This document shows positions 8,138-17,204 of a DNA stretch of 64,000 nucleotides, one piece after another (within the stretch, counting starts at the first letter, position 1; each line of letters begins with the position of its first letter). The position numbers were made by a program, and so were the translations under genes. This DNA is from Paraclostridium dentum (GTDB lineage Bacteria; Bacillota; Clostridia; Peptostreptococcales; Peptostreptococcaceae), in contig NZ_WIPK01000010.1 of NCBI RefSeq assembly GCF_012922555.1, positions 51,044 through 115,043 on the forward strand, read 5' to 3'. The notes below the pieces were generated by a model. That model saw only the letters and a program-made list of their open reading frames with translations, was not told the DNA's origin and searched no databases.

Positions 8138-9259
8138 ATGAATAAAAAAAGACTTCTAGTTCCTGTATTATTATGTACTATAGTCGGGATCGTTGGTTGT
8201 TCTAAAGATAGTAAGATGGAAATAAAACCACAAAAGATGGAAACTAGTATAGAATCTCAGCCATACAAGGATTTAAAAGCAGAATGGAAGAATATGAATT
8301 TAGAAAGATATATAGTTAGAGCGGCTCAGCAAATATGGAATACCTGGCCATATTCAAATAAAGTATGGCCAGGTACTGATTATAGCAAATTTAATGTATT
8401 ATTTGTTGATACTGAAGGTAAGAATGCTTGGCTAGTATCTCAAGATAAGAAAATAAGTAAAATTAATGCTAAAGATTTACCTTCTGATTATAAGGCAGAG
8501 GGGGTGCCATTTATTTTTAAAAGTTCTAAAAATAAATTAAATAATGTCCCAACTATTAAAGTAGAATTAGATGCTAATAAGTTTAAAAATGATTATGATA
8601 CTGGTGAGTTTGAGTCTTTACCTGATTCAACGATGTTATTTCCATTTGTTACTCATGAAGAGTTTCACAGATATCAAGACACTTGGAAAGTAGGGGCTAC
8701 AGATCAAGAAAAATTAGAAGAAATCGGACAAAAAAATTTCAAAGCTAGAGCCCAAAGATATGAAATAATAAATGCACTAAAAAAAGCAGTACTTGAACCT
8801 GAAAAACAAAAGGAATATTTAGAATCTGCTAAATGGTGGTTTGAAGAGTACAAAAAGGATAACAAAGAAGAATATGAATTAGTAAAAACTGCTGACGTGT
8901 TAGAAGGGTCTGGCAGATACTTTGACATGGCTATGAATGTTAGATCTGTAGCAGGTATGAATGTAAGTAAAAAAGATGCACTTAAGATGTATCAAGATAT
9001 GATTTCAAAAGATTACAAATTAGATGCTAATAGATTCTTTGGTTTACCCGATGAAGAATCATATGATATAGGTGGTCCAACTGGTATTTTATTAGAAATG
9101 AAAGGTAATACTTCTTGGAAATCTGAGGTAGAGAAAGGTACTCCACCACTTGAAATATTATTAAAAAATTATAAGGCAACACCTCAAAAGTCATCATCTG
9201 AAGTTGAAAAACTTATAAAAGATATAAAAGATAATAGAAGTAAACAGACTACCAATTAG
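8138..9259 (+). CDS. Putative zinc-metallopeptidase lipoprotein
   Basis: A 373-residue surface lipoprotein: signal with lipobox IVGC (Cys21). The segment THEEFHRYQ near residue 173 has the H-E-x-x-H pattern of zinc peptidases. About 80 residues later VLEGSGRY contains a glutamate that could be the third zinc ligand, as in gluzincins. I do not recognise a named family, and the peptidase call rests on these motifs alone. Repeated tryptophans (QQIWNTWPYSNKVWPG) lie in the N-terminal part. The start follows AAGGAGAAATATT. A terminator follows at 9271, so it is probably monocistronic. Confidence 0.6.
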   Translation: MNKKRLLVPVLLCTIVGIVGCSKDSKMEIKPQKMETSIESQPYKDLKAEWKNMNLERYIVRAAQQIWNTWPYSNKVWPGTDYSKFNVLFVDTEGKNAWLVSQDKKISKINAKDLPSDYKAEGVPFIFKSSKNKLNNVPTIKVELDANKFKNDYDTGEFESLPDSTMLFPFVTHEEFHRYQDTWKVGATDQEKLEEIGQKNFKARAQRYEIINALKKAVLEPEKQKEYLESAKWWFEEYKKDNKEEYELVKTADVLEGSGRYFDMAMNVRSVAGMNVSKKDALKMYQDMISKDYKLDANRFFGLPDEESYDIGGPTGILLEMKGNTSWKSEVEKGTPPLEILLKNYKATPQKSSSEVEKLIKDIKDNRSKQTTN

Positions 9260-9270
9260 GTGTATATTTA

Positions 9271-9322
9271 AAATAGGGTTTATATATGGAATTCAACAAT
9301 CATATATAAACTCTATTTTTAT
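9271..9322 (+). terminator. Rho-independent terminator
   Basis: Long stem AATAGGGTTTATATATG / CATATATAAACTCTATT followed by TTTATTT, ending the metallo-lipoprotein transcript. Confidence 0.8.
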
Positions 9323-9464
9323 TTGATTTTTATGAAAAAATAGAGTTAAGTGCAAGATCCTAATCTTATTTTTTATACGTATATTTTTTATCTATAAATC
9401 TATCACCTAAAATTTGAATTAGAACATCTTTACCTAAAACGACATCTAATTTCAAGAAACCATT

Positions 9465-9540
9465 CTTTAAAACTTATTTAAATACACCTAGTAAAAATAC
9501 CCTTAAAATACATTAATTTGGATTCTAAGAGGATTAACTT
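9465..9540. repeat. Hairpin repeat family, copy F
   Basis: Imperfect copy with ATACCCTTAAAATAC against GGATTCTAAGAGGAT, next to the 3' end of the ClbS/DfsB-like gene. Confidence 0.6.
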
Positions 9541-10055
9541 TATTGTTGTTGCAGTTTTTTCCACTTTCGTATTTTTGTCCTAAATGACTTGAAAGGTGCA
9601 ACAGTATTTATATGAATCCATTTCCATATTGGCCAATTTGAAGGTGTTGATGATGACCATTTTCTTCCTCCTTGTTGAAACAATTCAATATCTGTATATG
9701 TATTTATCAATTGAATAATTTTCTTTTCTGTCTCTACAAACATATTACATAATTCTGTTAGAGTATATACATCATACTTCTTATAGAAACTTTCATATAA
9801 ACTACCAAGATTATTCCATTTATAGTCTGGGGTTGGGGTTACAACATCAATCCCCTGCTGCTCTTTACTTTCCCAATCAAGAATAAGATTCATCCATCCT
9901 AATTGATAGGCGATCATTTGAGCTGGAGTTTTATCTACTCCATCAATTAATTTATCTTTATCTTTTTCATTAATACCATTAAATTCTTCTATGAATAATT
10001 TTGAACGATTTGAAATTTCTAAAATTAATTCTTCTCTATTTTTATATTCTACCAA
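9540..10055 (-). CDS. ClbS/DfsB family four-helix protein
   Basis: A 171-residue protein of the ClbS/DfsB (DUF1706) family. Recognisable are the N-terminal helix with REELILEISNRSKLFIEEF, the KTPAQMIAYQLGWMNLILDWE segment and the C-terminal WPIWKWIHINTVAPFKSFR, which is typical of the family. ClbS is the colibactin self-resistance cyclopropane hydrolase; most homologues in Firmicutes have no tested substrate, so a detoxification role is only possible here. The start codon lies nine bases after AAAGGGGAG. It is adjacent to and co-directional with a lipoprotein gene. Confidence 0.75.
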   Translation of the reverse strand: MVEYKNREELILEISNRSKLFIEEFNGINEKDKDKLIDGVDKTPAQMIAYQLGWMNLILDWESKEQQGIDVVTPTPDYKWNNLGSLYESFYKKYDVYTLTELCNMFVETEKKIIQLINTYTDIELFQQGGRKWSSSTPSNWPIWKWIHINTVAPFKSFRTKIRKWKKLQQQ

Positions 10056-10117
10056 TTTACAACTCCCCTTTTAAAATTCAAATTTACCTATATTATATAG
10101 TAATTACTAATTTAATC

Positions 10118-10543
10118 TCAATTTGTTTCATCTGTATTTTCAGTAAAATACAATGTGTAGCCCTCGCAGGAAATGACCAATGTATTCTCCTTTGTGGTAT
10201 CTGAATATTTAGTAATACTTTTACTTAAAATACCTTTTTTATTATTATCAAATATTACTTCGTAAATATCTTGAGAAGAATCCCTTTTTGTACAGTTTCC
10301 AATCCATTTATTGTCGCTACTTTTATCTGTAATAGTAACAGAAGAACCTTGTAAAATGCAGACAATATCTTTGACAATAGCATTTGGAAAAGCATCTTTA
10401 CTTTTATTTGAACAATAAATAACTTCTCCATTATTATCTTGAATAGATCTCATATTCCAAGTTGTTTTTTGATTATCCTTACTACATCCACTTATACAAA
10501 TACAAAACATACATAGTAAAATAGCTGTAATTACCTTTTTCAT
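10118..10543 (-). CDS. Hypothetical lipoprotein
   Basis: A 141-residue lipoprotein with signal peptide and lipobox ISGC (Cys20). The mature part is hydrophilic, with CNGNC-like cysteines spaced through the domain (CSNKS, VCILQG, GNCTKRD, SCEGY), and strand-rich. I do not recognise the family. It starts with an ATG after AAGGGGTAAATTTA and precedes the ClbS/DfsB-like gene on the same strand by 62 bases; a shared transcript is possible. Confidence 0.6.
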   Translation of the reverse strand: MKKVITAILLCMFCICISGCSKDNQKTTWNMRSIQDNNGEVIYCSNKSKDAFPNAIVKDIVCILQGSSVTITDKSSDNKWIGNCTKRDSSQDIYEVIFDNNKKGILSKSITKYSDTTKENTLVISCEGYTLYFTENTDETN

Positions 10544-10684
10544 TAAATTTACCCCTTCGTAAAATAATTATTGATTTTAACTTAAACTTTTAAAAGAATT
10601 CCTAGTTTATATATACTTAGAGTTTAACAAAATAACTACTAAAGCAGTTGTTTTTGTGATTATTATAAAAAATAATACTTACTA

Positions 10685-10800
10685 AAATATACTTAAAGAT
10701 ATCTAGTAAAAAAGCCCTTAAAATCTATTTATTTAGATTTTAAGGGCTTTAACTTTATTCTAAATATTTAACTAGTCTCTAAAGTGAAGTTTAAAGAATA
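10685..10800. repeat. Hairpin repeat family, copy G (best preserved)
   Basis: Perfect 17-bp stem at 10711-10727 and 10734-10750 with a six-base loop, followed by the conserved right half (TAACTAGTCTCTAAAGTGAAG). It lies between two leftward genes, at the 3' end of the acetyltransferase gene. Confidence 0.8.
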
Positions 10801-10833
10801 TTAAATAAATAGTTTATATTGAAAATAAAATAG

Positions 10834-11346
10834 TTACTCATTTAGCCCATTGGCTAAATCGATAAGAGATTGGTTCTCGACTCTATAAACAGTCCATTCA
10901 TCCATAGGAATTGCTCCCATTTTTTTATAGAATTCTATAGAAGATTTATTCCAATCAAGACACCACCAATCCAATCTACCACAGTCTCTATCTATAGCTA
11001 TTTTACCCAAAGCTGAAAGTAATGCCTTTCCAGCTCCAAGACCTCTCATACTCGGTCTTACATATAAATCTTCCAAGTATAAATTAGCTTTACCTAAGAA
11101 TGTAGAGAAGTTATGGAAAAACAATGCAAATCCAACTGGTTCATTATTATATTCACCTATTATTACTTCAGCTTGTTTCTTAACAAATAAAGATTCATAT
11201 AATATTTCTTCTGTTGCAACTACTTCATTTAATAGATTTTCATAATCTGCTAATTCTTTAATAAATGTAAGGATTAAGTTATTATCTTCTTTTGTTGCAA
11301 ATCTAATTTTGAAATTAGGAATGTTAGTGTTGATATAATTTTTCAT
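10834..11346 (-). CDS. GNAT acetyltransferase, SSAT-like
   Basis: A 170-residue GNAT enzyme resembling the spermidine/diamine acetyltransferase-like branch. The order TKEDNNLILTFIKELADYE, then PVGFALFFHNFSTFLGKANLYLEDLYV and RGLGAGKALL, followed by DWNKSSIEFYKKMGA, is typical of that branch. The acetyl-CoA loop is RGLGAG (residues about 100-105). The substrate is unproven and could be a polyamine or an amino acid. The start follows AAAGGAGCCTCGTTT. Confidence 0.82.
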   Translation of the reverse strand: MKNYINTNIPNFKIRFATKEDNNLILTFIKELADYENLLNEVVATEEILYESLFVKKQAEVIIGEYNNEPVGFALFFHNFSTFLGKANLYLEDLYVRPSMRGLGAGKALLSALGKIAIDRDCGRLDWWCLDWNKSSIEFYKKMGAIPMDEWTVYRVENQSLIDLANGLNE

Positions 11347-11449
11347 AAACGAGGCTCCTTTTATTTAGTCAGTAATTATATTTTAAATCATACTTCTTAA
11401 TAAGGCTATGAATATTTTATTGGTAGGTATTGTAAATTAAGAAGAATAC

Positions 11450-11560
11450 TTTTAAAACACATTTAAAGGTATATAGTAAAAATAACTTTGAAATTTATTT
11501 ATTTCGATTTTAAGGTCATTAACTTTATTTAAAATAATAACTTATCATCTAAAGCATTGT
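11450..11560. repeat. Hairpin repeat family, degenerate copy H
   Basis: Decayed copy in the gap between the divergent acetyltransferase and cation-transporter relic. The conserved order CATTTAAAGGTATATAGTAA, a weak stem, then TAACTTTATT and ATCATCTAAAG is still visible. Confidence 0.55.
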
Positions 11561-11689
11561 GCTTATTTTTACATATAAAAATGCTATTTTATAAATGCAT
11601 TTTTTATATATATTTATTAGTTTTTCAAATGCGCAATCATATACCATTTGAGATTGATTAATTAGATATTCCTCATCAGAATAGTTATT

Positions 11690-12310
11690 TTGATTATCTA
11701 TTTTTTAAACTTTTGTATAAAATTAACTCTTATATACATATCCTTAATTAAAAATCCAGTTGAACCAACTATAACTATGGCTAGTTTAATAGTTTTAGTT
11801 ATTACATTGATAATTAATATACTTGTATGTACTTATGAATATAGAATAGGTAAAAAATTAAATAGTTATATTCTTGTTTCCAACTCACTTCACACAAAGA
11901 GTGATATTTTTGTATCTATAGGAGTTTTAATGACATTAGTAGGTGTGAAACTTGGCCTTCCAGCTATAATTAACCCAATAGCATCTTTAATTGTTGCAGG
12001 GTTTATACTTCACGCATCGTATGAAGTATTTAAATCAACTATTGATGTATTAGTTGATACAGCAGTAATAGATGAAGATGACATAAAGAAAGTGATTAAA
12101 AAATTTGAATCTATAAAGGGAGTTCATAATATAAGAAGTAGAGGTAGCGAAAATAATGTTTATATTGATATGCATATTTTAGTTGAACCTAAAATTACAT
12201 TAGAAGATTCTCATAAGCTAACTCACGATATTGAGGAGATTATAAAAGAAAAAATTAATAAAAGGGCTCAAGTTATAGTTCATATTGAGCCTTATTATGA
12301 TAAAAAATAG
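11690..12310 (+). pseudogene. Cation diffusion facilitator, N-terminal part missing
   Basis: A 206-residue open frame corresponding to the C-terminal two thirds of a cation diffusion facilitator (CDF) metal exporter. The helix with the second metal site (SLHTKSD, a histidine and aspartate pair) and the cytoplasmic domain with IKGVHNIRSRGSENNVYIDMH are intact. CDF proteins have six helices and about 290 residues; here the first two or three helices, including the first metal site, are absent. The upstream DNA shows no trace of them, only repeat copy H. No good ribosome binding site precedes the first ATG. It is most likely a decayed gene. Confidence 0.7.
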
Positions 12311-12414
12311 AGAGATGGGTAGGATTTTATAAGTTGTATGTAAAACAAAGAACACTATTGTCATATCCTGAATAAGATATATAGAAATGTATGATTTTAA
12401 GGGAGGCGTTTTAG

Positions 12415-12885
12415 TTGTTTAATTATAATTACCCAACATCAAAATCATTTATGCAATCGCTAAATTTAATGCAACAATCTGTAGAAGGTGAAAAGTCAGA
12501 TGCACTTTTCTATGAATGGTTAATAAACAATATACCTACAGATAGTTTAACTCAAGAAGAATCAAAATCTATAAAAGATACTATTGAATCAATAAGAGAA
12601 GATGAAATATCTCATAATAAAAAATTTAAGATAATGTATAAACAATTAACTGGATTAGATGCAAAGCCAGAAGAAACTGAGTTTATACCACCTAAAAATT
12701 TTACAGAAGGTATACTTAAAGCTCTTAATGGAGAACTAAATGCTGTTAAAAGATATAGAGAAATAATGAATGGAATGCCAAATTTATACTATAGAGATAA
12801 TGTATTTAATATATTAACAGATGAATTAAGACATGCTAATTTATATAATTATATATATACAACAGTGTTAAAAAATCCAAAATAG
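12415..12885 (+). CDS. Ferritin-like domain protein
   Basis: A 156-residue all-helical protein with the ferritin/rubrerythrin-like carboxylate pattern: VEGEKSDALFYEW in the first helix, EDEISHNKKF, NGELNAVKRYREI and TDELRHANLYNYI. The E-x-x-H and D-E-x-x-H pairs are the expected di-iron ligands. The start is a TTG ten or so bases after GGGAGG. Similar proteins in clostridia are annotated as ferritin-like or rubrerythrin-like and probably function in oxidative stress or iron handling, without direct evidence here. It is followed by a strong terminator. Confidence 0.72.
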   Translation: MFNYNYPTSKSFMQSLNLMQQSVEGEKSDALFYEWLINNIPTDSLTQEESKSIKDTIESIREDEISHNKKFKIMYKQLTGLDAKPEETEFIPPKNFTEGILKALNGELNAVKRYREIMNGMPNLYYRDNVFNILTDELRHANLYNYIYTTVLKNPK

Positions 12886-12957
12886 TTTAAATAAATATAT
12901 ATGGATTTAAAATTAAGACAATTACAACTGAATTGTTACAATGATATTTAGATAATA

Positions 12958-12996
12958 AAAAAGTCAAGTTTGAGCCTACAAACTTGGCTTTTTTAT
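12958..12996 (+). terminator. Rho-independent terminator
   Basis: AAGTCAAGTTTG pairs with CAAACTTGGCTT and TTTTTATT follows; it ends the ferritin-like gene. Confidence 0.85.
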
Positions 12997-13162
12997 TGTA
13001 TAGTATTTCAAAAGTATAAACTTTAGTTGCTGCTTTAAATAATAATATCTTTAATGTTAACCTAATTATGATTTAATGTAGAATTAACCTTTTAGGAGTA
13101 GTATTTAATCATTAGAGAAAAGATACAACTAGCATACAATAGTGCAACGGAGGAATTAATAT

Positions 13163-13630
13163 ATGGACATAATACATAAAATTCTAAATGAGGGATTTGC
13201 ATGGTTATCATTAGCATTTGGATTAATATTAACATGTAAATTCGTTGTTAGAATAGGAATGAAAAAAAGTAAAACTTACACAAATGAATTAAAAAAGTTA
13301 AATAAATATATGGCAAATACTCACAAACTAATGGGGATATCACTTGTAATAATAGGGGTTATACATGGGATATTTTCAGGTGAATCAGTAATAAGCCTAA
13401 ATACAGGAACAATATGTTGGGTTATAAGTATAACTCTTGGGGTAAGCTGGATGGCTAGAAAAATACTAAGAAAACAAGGGAATTGGATTAAATATCACAG
13501 ACTTTTAACTTTAATATTTTTATTAACATTAGGATTTCATTTAATTGATGTAAAAATATTTGATAATAAAATTTCAACAAATATCCTTCAGCATATTGCT
13601 AGGATTAATGCTAATGAGCTTTCACGATGA
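13163..13630 (+). CDS. Putative haem-binding membrane protein (ferric-reductase-like)
   Basis: A 155-residue protein with four predicted membrane helices. Two helices each carry a pair of histidines fourteen residues apart: H54 and H68 (ANTHKLMG, VIHGIF), and H112 and H126 (KYHRLLT, GFHLID). That spacing is the hallmark of two stacked b-type haems in ferric-reductase and b561-like membrane domains. The assignment is from this pattern, not from family recognition. The start follows ACGGAGGAATTAAT. No electron donor gene is adjacent. Confidence 0.6.
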   Translation: MDIIHKILNEGFAWLSLAFGLILTCKFVVRIGMKKSKTYTNELKKLNKYMANTHKLMGISLVIIGVIHGIFSGESVISLNTGTICWVISITLGVSWMARKILRKQGNWIKYHRLLTLIFLLTLGFHLIDVKIFDNKISTNILQHIARINANELSR

Positions 13631-13852
13631 GAATGGAAGTTGTCGAACTTTGAAATAATTTGAATTATGAATTACATTGAAAGTCTGTTGTATACAATGT
13701 AATAATATTAATTGTAAAATTTTAACATTGTATATTTCACTTGGGGGTTTCACTTTATGAGATTTATAATGTTGGATGTAGAAAATATCTAAAAGCAAAA
13801 TTAAAGTAAGGTAAGTGTATTCTTAGTTTACTTTTATAAAGAGGGAGATCAT

Positions 13853-13993
13853 ATGGAAATAAACAAGAGAAGCGTTTTAGGAATTACTGTTATATTAATT
13901 TTTTGTTCAATGTTAATATTTATTTTAAATAGATATGGATTAACTCAGCTGTATGTAATTTTTCAAAGGATAATACATCTTTTAACAGCATAA
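13853..13993 (+). CDS. Small single-helix membrane protein (46 residues)
   Basis: A short frame with a good ribosome binding site (GAGGGAGATCAT before the ATG) encoding one hydrophobic helix (VLGITVILIFCSMLIFIL) flanked by basic residues. It is monocistronic by position, 220 bases after the haem-type membrane gene and 175 bases before a terminator. The function is unknown. Confidence 0.5.
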   Translation: MEINKRSVLGITVILIFCSMLIFILNRYGLTQLYVIFQRIIHLLTA

Positions 13994-14168
13994 TATATAA
14001 AAAGAAAAAATAGACATATTAAATTTATAAGAAGTAAGTTTTAAATTATATAACTATGCGAACTATTAGAGTAAAGTTTATTTTGTTGTTGAAAATTAAG
14101 ATTAGGGAATGTTGATATAAACCAAGTTAACAAGCTAAATAACAATTTAATAATAGGCACTAAGTAAT

Positions 14169-14200
14169 AAAAAATGGAGGGGATTTCCCTCCATTTTTGT
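14169..14200. terminator. Bidirectional terminator between convergent genes
   Basis: AAAAATGGAGGG pairs with CCCTCCATTTTT around a short loop. T-runs on both strands serve the rightward small gene and the leftward ABC/two-component operon. Confidence 0.85.
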
Positions 14201-14237
14201 TTAAAATCATTTAATAAATTCTAAAGGTCAATATAAT

Positions 14238-15647
14238 TTACAACGTGATTTTAATATCCGTTCCTTTTCCCAAGATGCTATTAATTGTGATATCACCATT
14301 ATGAGCATTTACAATTTCTTTAGCTATAGACATACCCAATCCTGAACCCTTATGAGATTCTCCAGTATTTGTGCCTCTATAGTATCTATTAAATATATTC
14401 TCTAAATCTTTCTCACTTATTCCCTTGCCATTATCACTAATTGATATAAAAGTTTTGTCATTTTTATACACGCTCACAACTATACTTATATTTTCATCAT
14501 TATGAACTAATGCATTGTATATTAAATTATTTAAAACTCTTTTTATAAGAAATTTATCTATATCTATAAATATTTTATCTTCACTACATTCAAACCTAAT
14601 ATCTACTTTACTATATTTGGAATCATTTAATATGTCTATAACTGAGTCTTTTACAAAACTTACTATGTTTACTTCCTCTTTTTTTAATATAGATATATTA
14701 TTTTTAAGCTGTATGTTCAAGTTTAGGTCATCAACTAGTTCCTTAATATAATTAGACTTATTATGTATTATACTTGCATAAGACTTTATATCATCACGTG
14801 AAAAATCATAATCTTGTTCTAAAAACTCTGCATATCCACTTATTGATGAAAGGGGTGTTTTTATATCATGTGAAATATTGGCTACCCACTCATCTCTCAT
14901 TTTATCTATCTTTTTTCGTTCTAATTCATTTTCTTTTAGCTTATATGATAAAATGTTTAGTTTTTTTAACACATTTATATAGAGTCCTTTTTCTTTAAAA
15001 TAAATTTCATAATTTCCATCATATAAGTGATCTACACTATTTATTATATTTTTTACAGGTTTAGTAAGACCTTTACTAAATATATAACCAAATATTATTG
15101 CTATTATAAAATCTACTAGTATTATTGCTTGTATTCCTAGTTTTATAGATTTACTAGCAATATCTGGGGCTGTAATAAATATATGCTTTTCTAGAATATT
15201 ACTAGGAAATCCAATTAAATATGTGTATGTAACATTATTTATATTCTTATATCCAGCTAATATTTGTGAAGTATCGCCAAGTCCACCAGCATATTTATAT
15301 CCATTTATTATTTCTATAGTTGTATGCTTATCTTTAATTTCTTTAGGTTTATGATAACTGTATACTTCTCTATTATCTTCATTTAATATTTGAACCCAAG
15401 AGTTTGACTTGTCTATCAAGTTTTTACCATTATTATTTATATATAATTTATTATCTTTACCTAAGTCGATATAGTTTTCAAAATTCCTAACAAAGTTCGT
15501 TATTTTGTAATTAGTACCATATTTACTTTGATCATTTTTGCTTTGATTATTTATTAATAAAAAAGCCATACCTATATTGATTGTTACTACAAGCACGGCA
15601 ACTATCGCTACACTCAAAACATATCTTAAAGTTAATTTTATTTTCAT
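14238..15647 (-). CDS. Two-component sensor histidine kinase
   Basis: A 469-residue kinase with an N-terminal membrane helix (residues 8-30), an extracellular domain of about 130 residues, a second helix near residue 175, a HAMP-like linker, the phosphoacceptor box WVANISHDIKTPLSSISGY, and an ATPase domain with N-box NLIYNALVHND, G1 DNGKGIS and G2 GSGLGMSIA. It is the last gene of a five-gene leftward operon (permease, ATPase, permease, regulator, kinase). This arrangement is typical of peptide-antibiotic or envelope-stress detoxification modules, although the large outer domain differs from the short BceS type. Confidence 0.92.
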   Translation of the reverse strand: MKIKLTLRYVLSVAIVAVLVVTINIGMAFLLINNQSKNDQSKYGTNYKITNFVRNFENYIDLGKDNKLYINNNGKNLIDKSNSWVQILNEDNREVYSYHKPKEIKDKHTTIEIINGYKYAGGLGDTSQILAGYKNINNVTYTYLIGFPSNILEKHIFITAPDIASKSIKLGIQAIILVDFIIAIIFGYIFSKGLTKPVKNIINSVDHLYDGNYEIYFKEKGLYINVLKKLNILSYKLKENELERKKIDKMRDEWVANISHDIKTPLSSISGYAEFLEQDYDFSRDDIKSYASIIHNKSNYIKELVDDLNLNIQLKNNISILKKEEVNIVSFVKDSVIDILNDSKYSKVDIRFECSEDKIFIDIDKFLIKRVLNNLIYNALVHNDENISIVVSVYKNDKTFISISDNGKGISEKDLENIFNRYYRGTNTGESHKGSGLGMSIAKEIVNAHNGDITINSILGKGTDIKITL

Positions 15648-15649
15648 AA

Positions 15650-16369
15650 TTATTCATCCTCTACTTGCAACTTATATCCTAATCCTTTTACAGTTAATAT
15701 ATATTCAGGTTTGGATGGATCTTCTTCTATTTTTTCTCTAAGTTTTCTAATATGAACCATTATTGTATTTTCAAATCCAAAAAAGTCTTCTCCCCAAACT
15801 TCATTATAAAATCTTTCTTTACTTATTATTTGATTTTTGTGTTTTAACATATACAAAAACATTTTATATTCTTTTGGTTTCAATTCTATAACCTGTCCAT
15901 TTTTTCTTACTTCCATTTTTTCTTCATCTATTTCAAATGTCTTTGTAATTAAATTTTCTTTATTATTAGGGGTATTATTATTTATCATAATGGATTTTGT
16001 AAGTTGAATTTTTACTCTAAGAGTTATTTCCATTGGACTAAAAGGCTTCGTTATATAATCATCTGCTCCAATTGCAAGCCCCATTATTCTATTTAATTCT
16101 TCTCCCCTTGCAGATAAAAACAATATTGGAATATTAGATGTTTTTCTTATTATCTTACATATATCATAGCCTTCCATATCTGGCAGCATTACATCTAAAA
16201 TTGCTAAATCAGGGTTAATATCTTCAAATAAATCTATCGCATCTTTTCCATTTTGTGCAGTATATATGTTTTCAAATCCTTCTTTTGTTAATACTAGTTT
16301 TAATAAATTTAATAATTCAATTTCATCATCTACTATAAGTATTTTTTTACTTTTTATATTTGTATCCAT
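15650..16369 (-). CDS. OmpR-family response regulator
   Basis: A 239-residue regulator with an N-terminal receiver domain (acidic pocket DDE, phosphoacceptor in AILDVMLPDMEGYD, lysine in ITKPFS) and a C-terminal winged helix (KERFYNEVWGED, then NTIMVHIRKLREKI). The start at 16369 has the ribosome binding site GGAGG six bases upstream; the ATG four codons earlier overlaps it. It probably binds the direct repeats upstream of the operon at about 19166-19202. Confidence 0.92.
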   Translation of the reverse strand: MDTNIKSKKILIVDDEIELLNLLKLVLTKEGFENIYTAQNGKDAIDLFEDINPDLAILDVMLPDMEGYDICKIIRKTSNIPILFLSARGEELNRIMGLAIGADDYITKPFSPMEITLRVKIQLTKSIMINNNTPNNKENLITKTFEIDEEKMEVRKNGQVIELKPKEYKMFLYMLKHKNQIISKERFYNEVWGEDFFGFENTIMVHIRKLREKIEEDPSKPEYILTVKGLGYKLQVEDE

Positions 16370-16440
16370 GTCATCCTCCATAGTTTTGCTTATATTTAGT
16401 ATACCAAAAAAGAGAAAAGTAAAAACTTTTCTCTCTTAGA

Positions 16441-17202
16441 TTATATTTCTTTTAAAAATCTTTTTTTAGTTAAATTATATAAACCAACAATTAATATTAA
16501 CGCTATTGCTATAAACGCTACCCAATAACCAACTGAAAGAGCATATCTTACAAGTAATTGAGAGTACATTCCATTTAGCAATAAACTAAATATTACTTCT
16601 TTTTTACCTATGAATGCTATAAAATATGGTATCCCCATTGTAAGTCCACCAAGTATAAATGGCATAGTAGCTCTTTTGCTTATAGATGAAAGGTATAAAC
16701 CTATTGCTGTAAATACAAATGATCCTAGTATTACAGTTAAACTAACTATTAATAACATTTGTAATATTGTAATATTAGAACCGCTATTACCAAAATACCA
16801 TAAGTTTTTTAATGGCCAAGCAAGTCCTTTAAATTTAAATGCAGACATAATTCTTCCAAGCATAATCATAAGTATAGATAAATTTATGATACTTGCACAT
16901 ATTCCATTTGCTAAAAACTTGGCTAAAACTAATTTATTTCTACCATTTTTACTAGCTTTTATCAATCCATCTACATTAGAATTATATTCACGAACAAAAC
17001 TTCCAGAGAACATTGTAAACATTATAATTCCCATAATTGGAGCCATTAGTAAATAGTATTTACTAAATAAAGCTGAATAAGCCTCATTTATACCAAAGTT
17101 AGTAAAAACACCATGAAATGCTAATGCTAATCCTAATGCCCAAGTTATAAGTACCCCAGGTCTTAAATTCTTTTTAATTTCCCATTTTATTAAATTAAAC
17201 AT
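16441..17202 (-). CDS. ABC-2 type permease
   Basis: A 253-residue membrane protein with six predicted helices, beginning MFNLIKWEIKKNL, the usual cytoplasmic lead of ABC-2 permeases. The conserved turn SGSFVREYNSNVDGLIKASKNGRNKLVLAK links helices 2 and 3. It follows the ATPase gene by two bases, so the two are probably coupled. With the second permease at 18105 it should form a heteromeric exporter. Its substrate is unknown. Confidence 0.85.
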   Translation of the reverse strand: MFNLIKWEIKKNLRPGVLITWALGLALAFHGVFTNFGINEAYSALFSKYYLLMAPIMGIIMFTMFSGSFVREYNSNVDGLIKASKNGRNKLVLAKFLANGICASIINLSILMIMLGRIMSAFKFKGLAWPLKNLWYFGNSGSNITILQMLLIVSLTVILGSFVFTAIGLYLSSISKRATMPFILGGLTMGIPYFIAFIGKKEVIFSLLLNGMYSQLLVRYALSVGYWVAFIAIALILIVGLYNLTKKRFLKEI

Positions 17203-17204
17203 TT

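Noticed and set aside
16610-17056. 148-codon plus-strand frame opposite the ABC permease
   Set aside because: Antisense shadow of hydrophobic helices; the minus-strand gene belongs to a clear operon.
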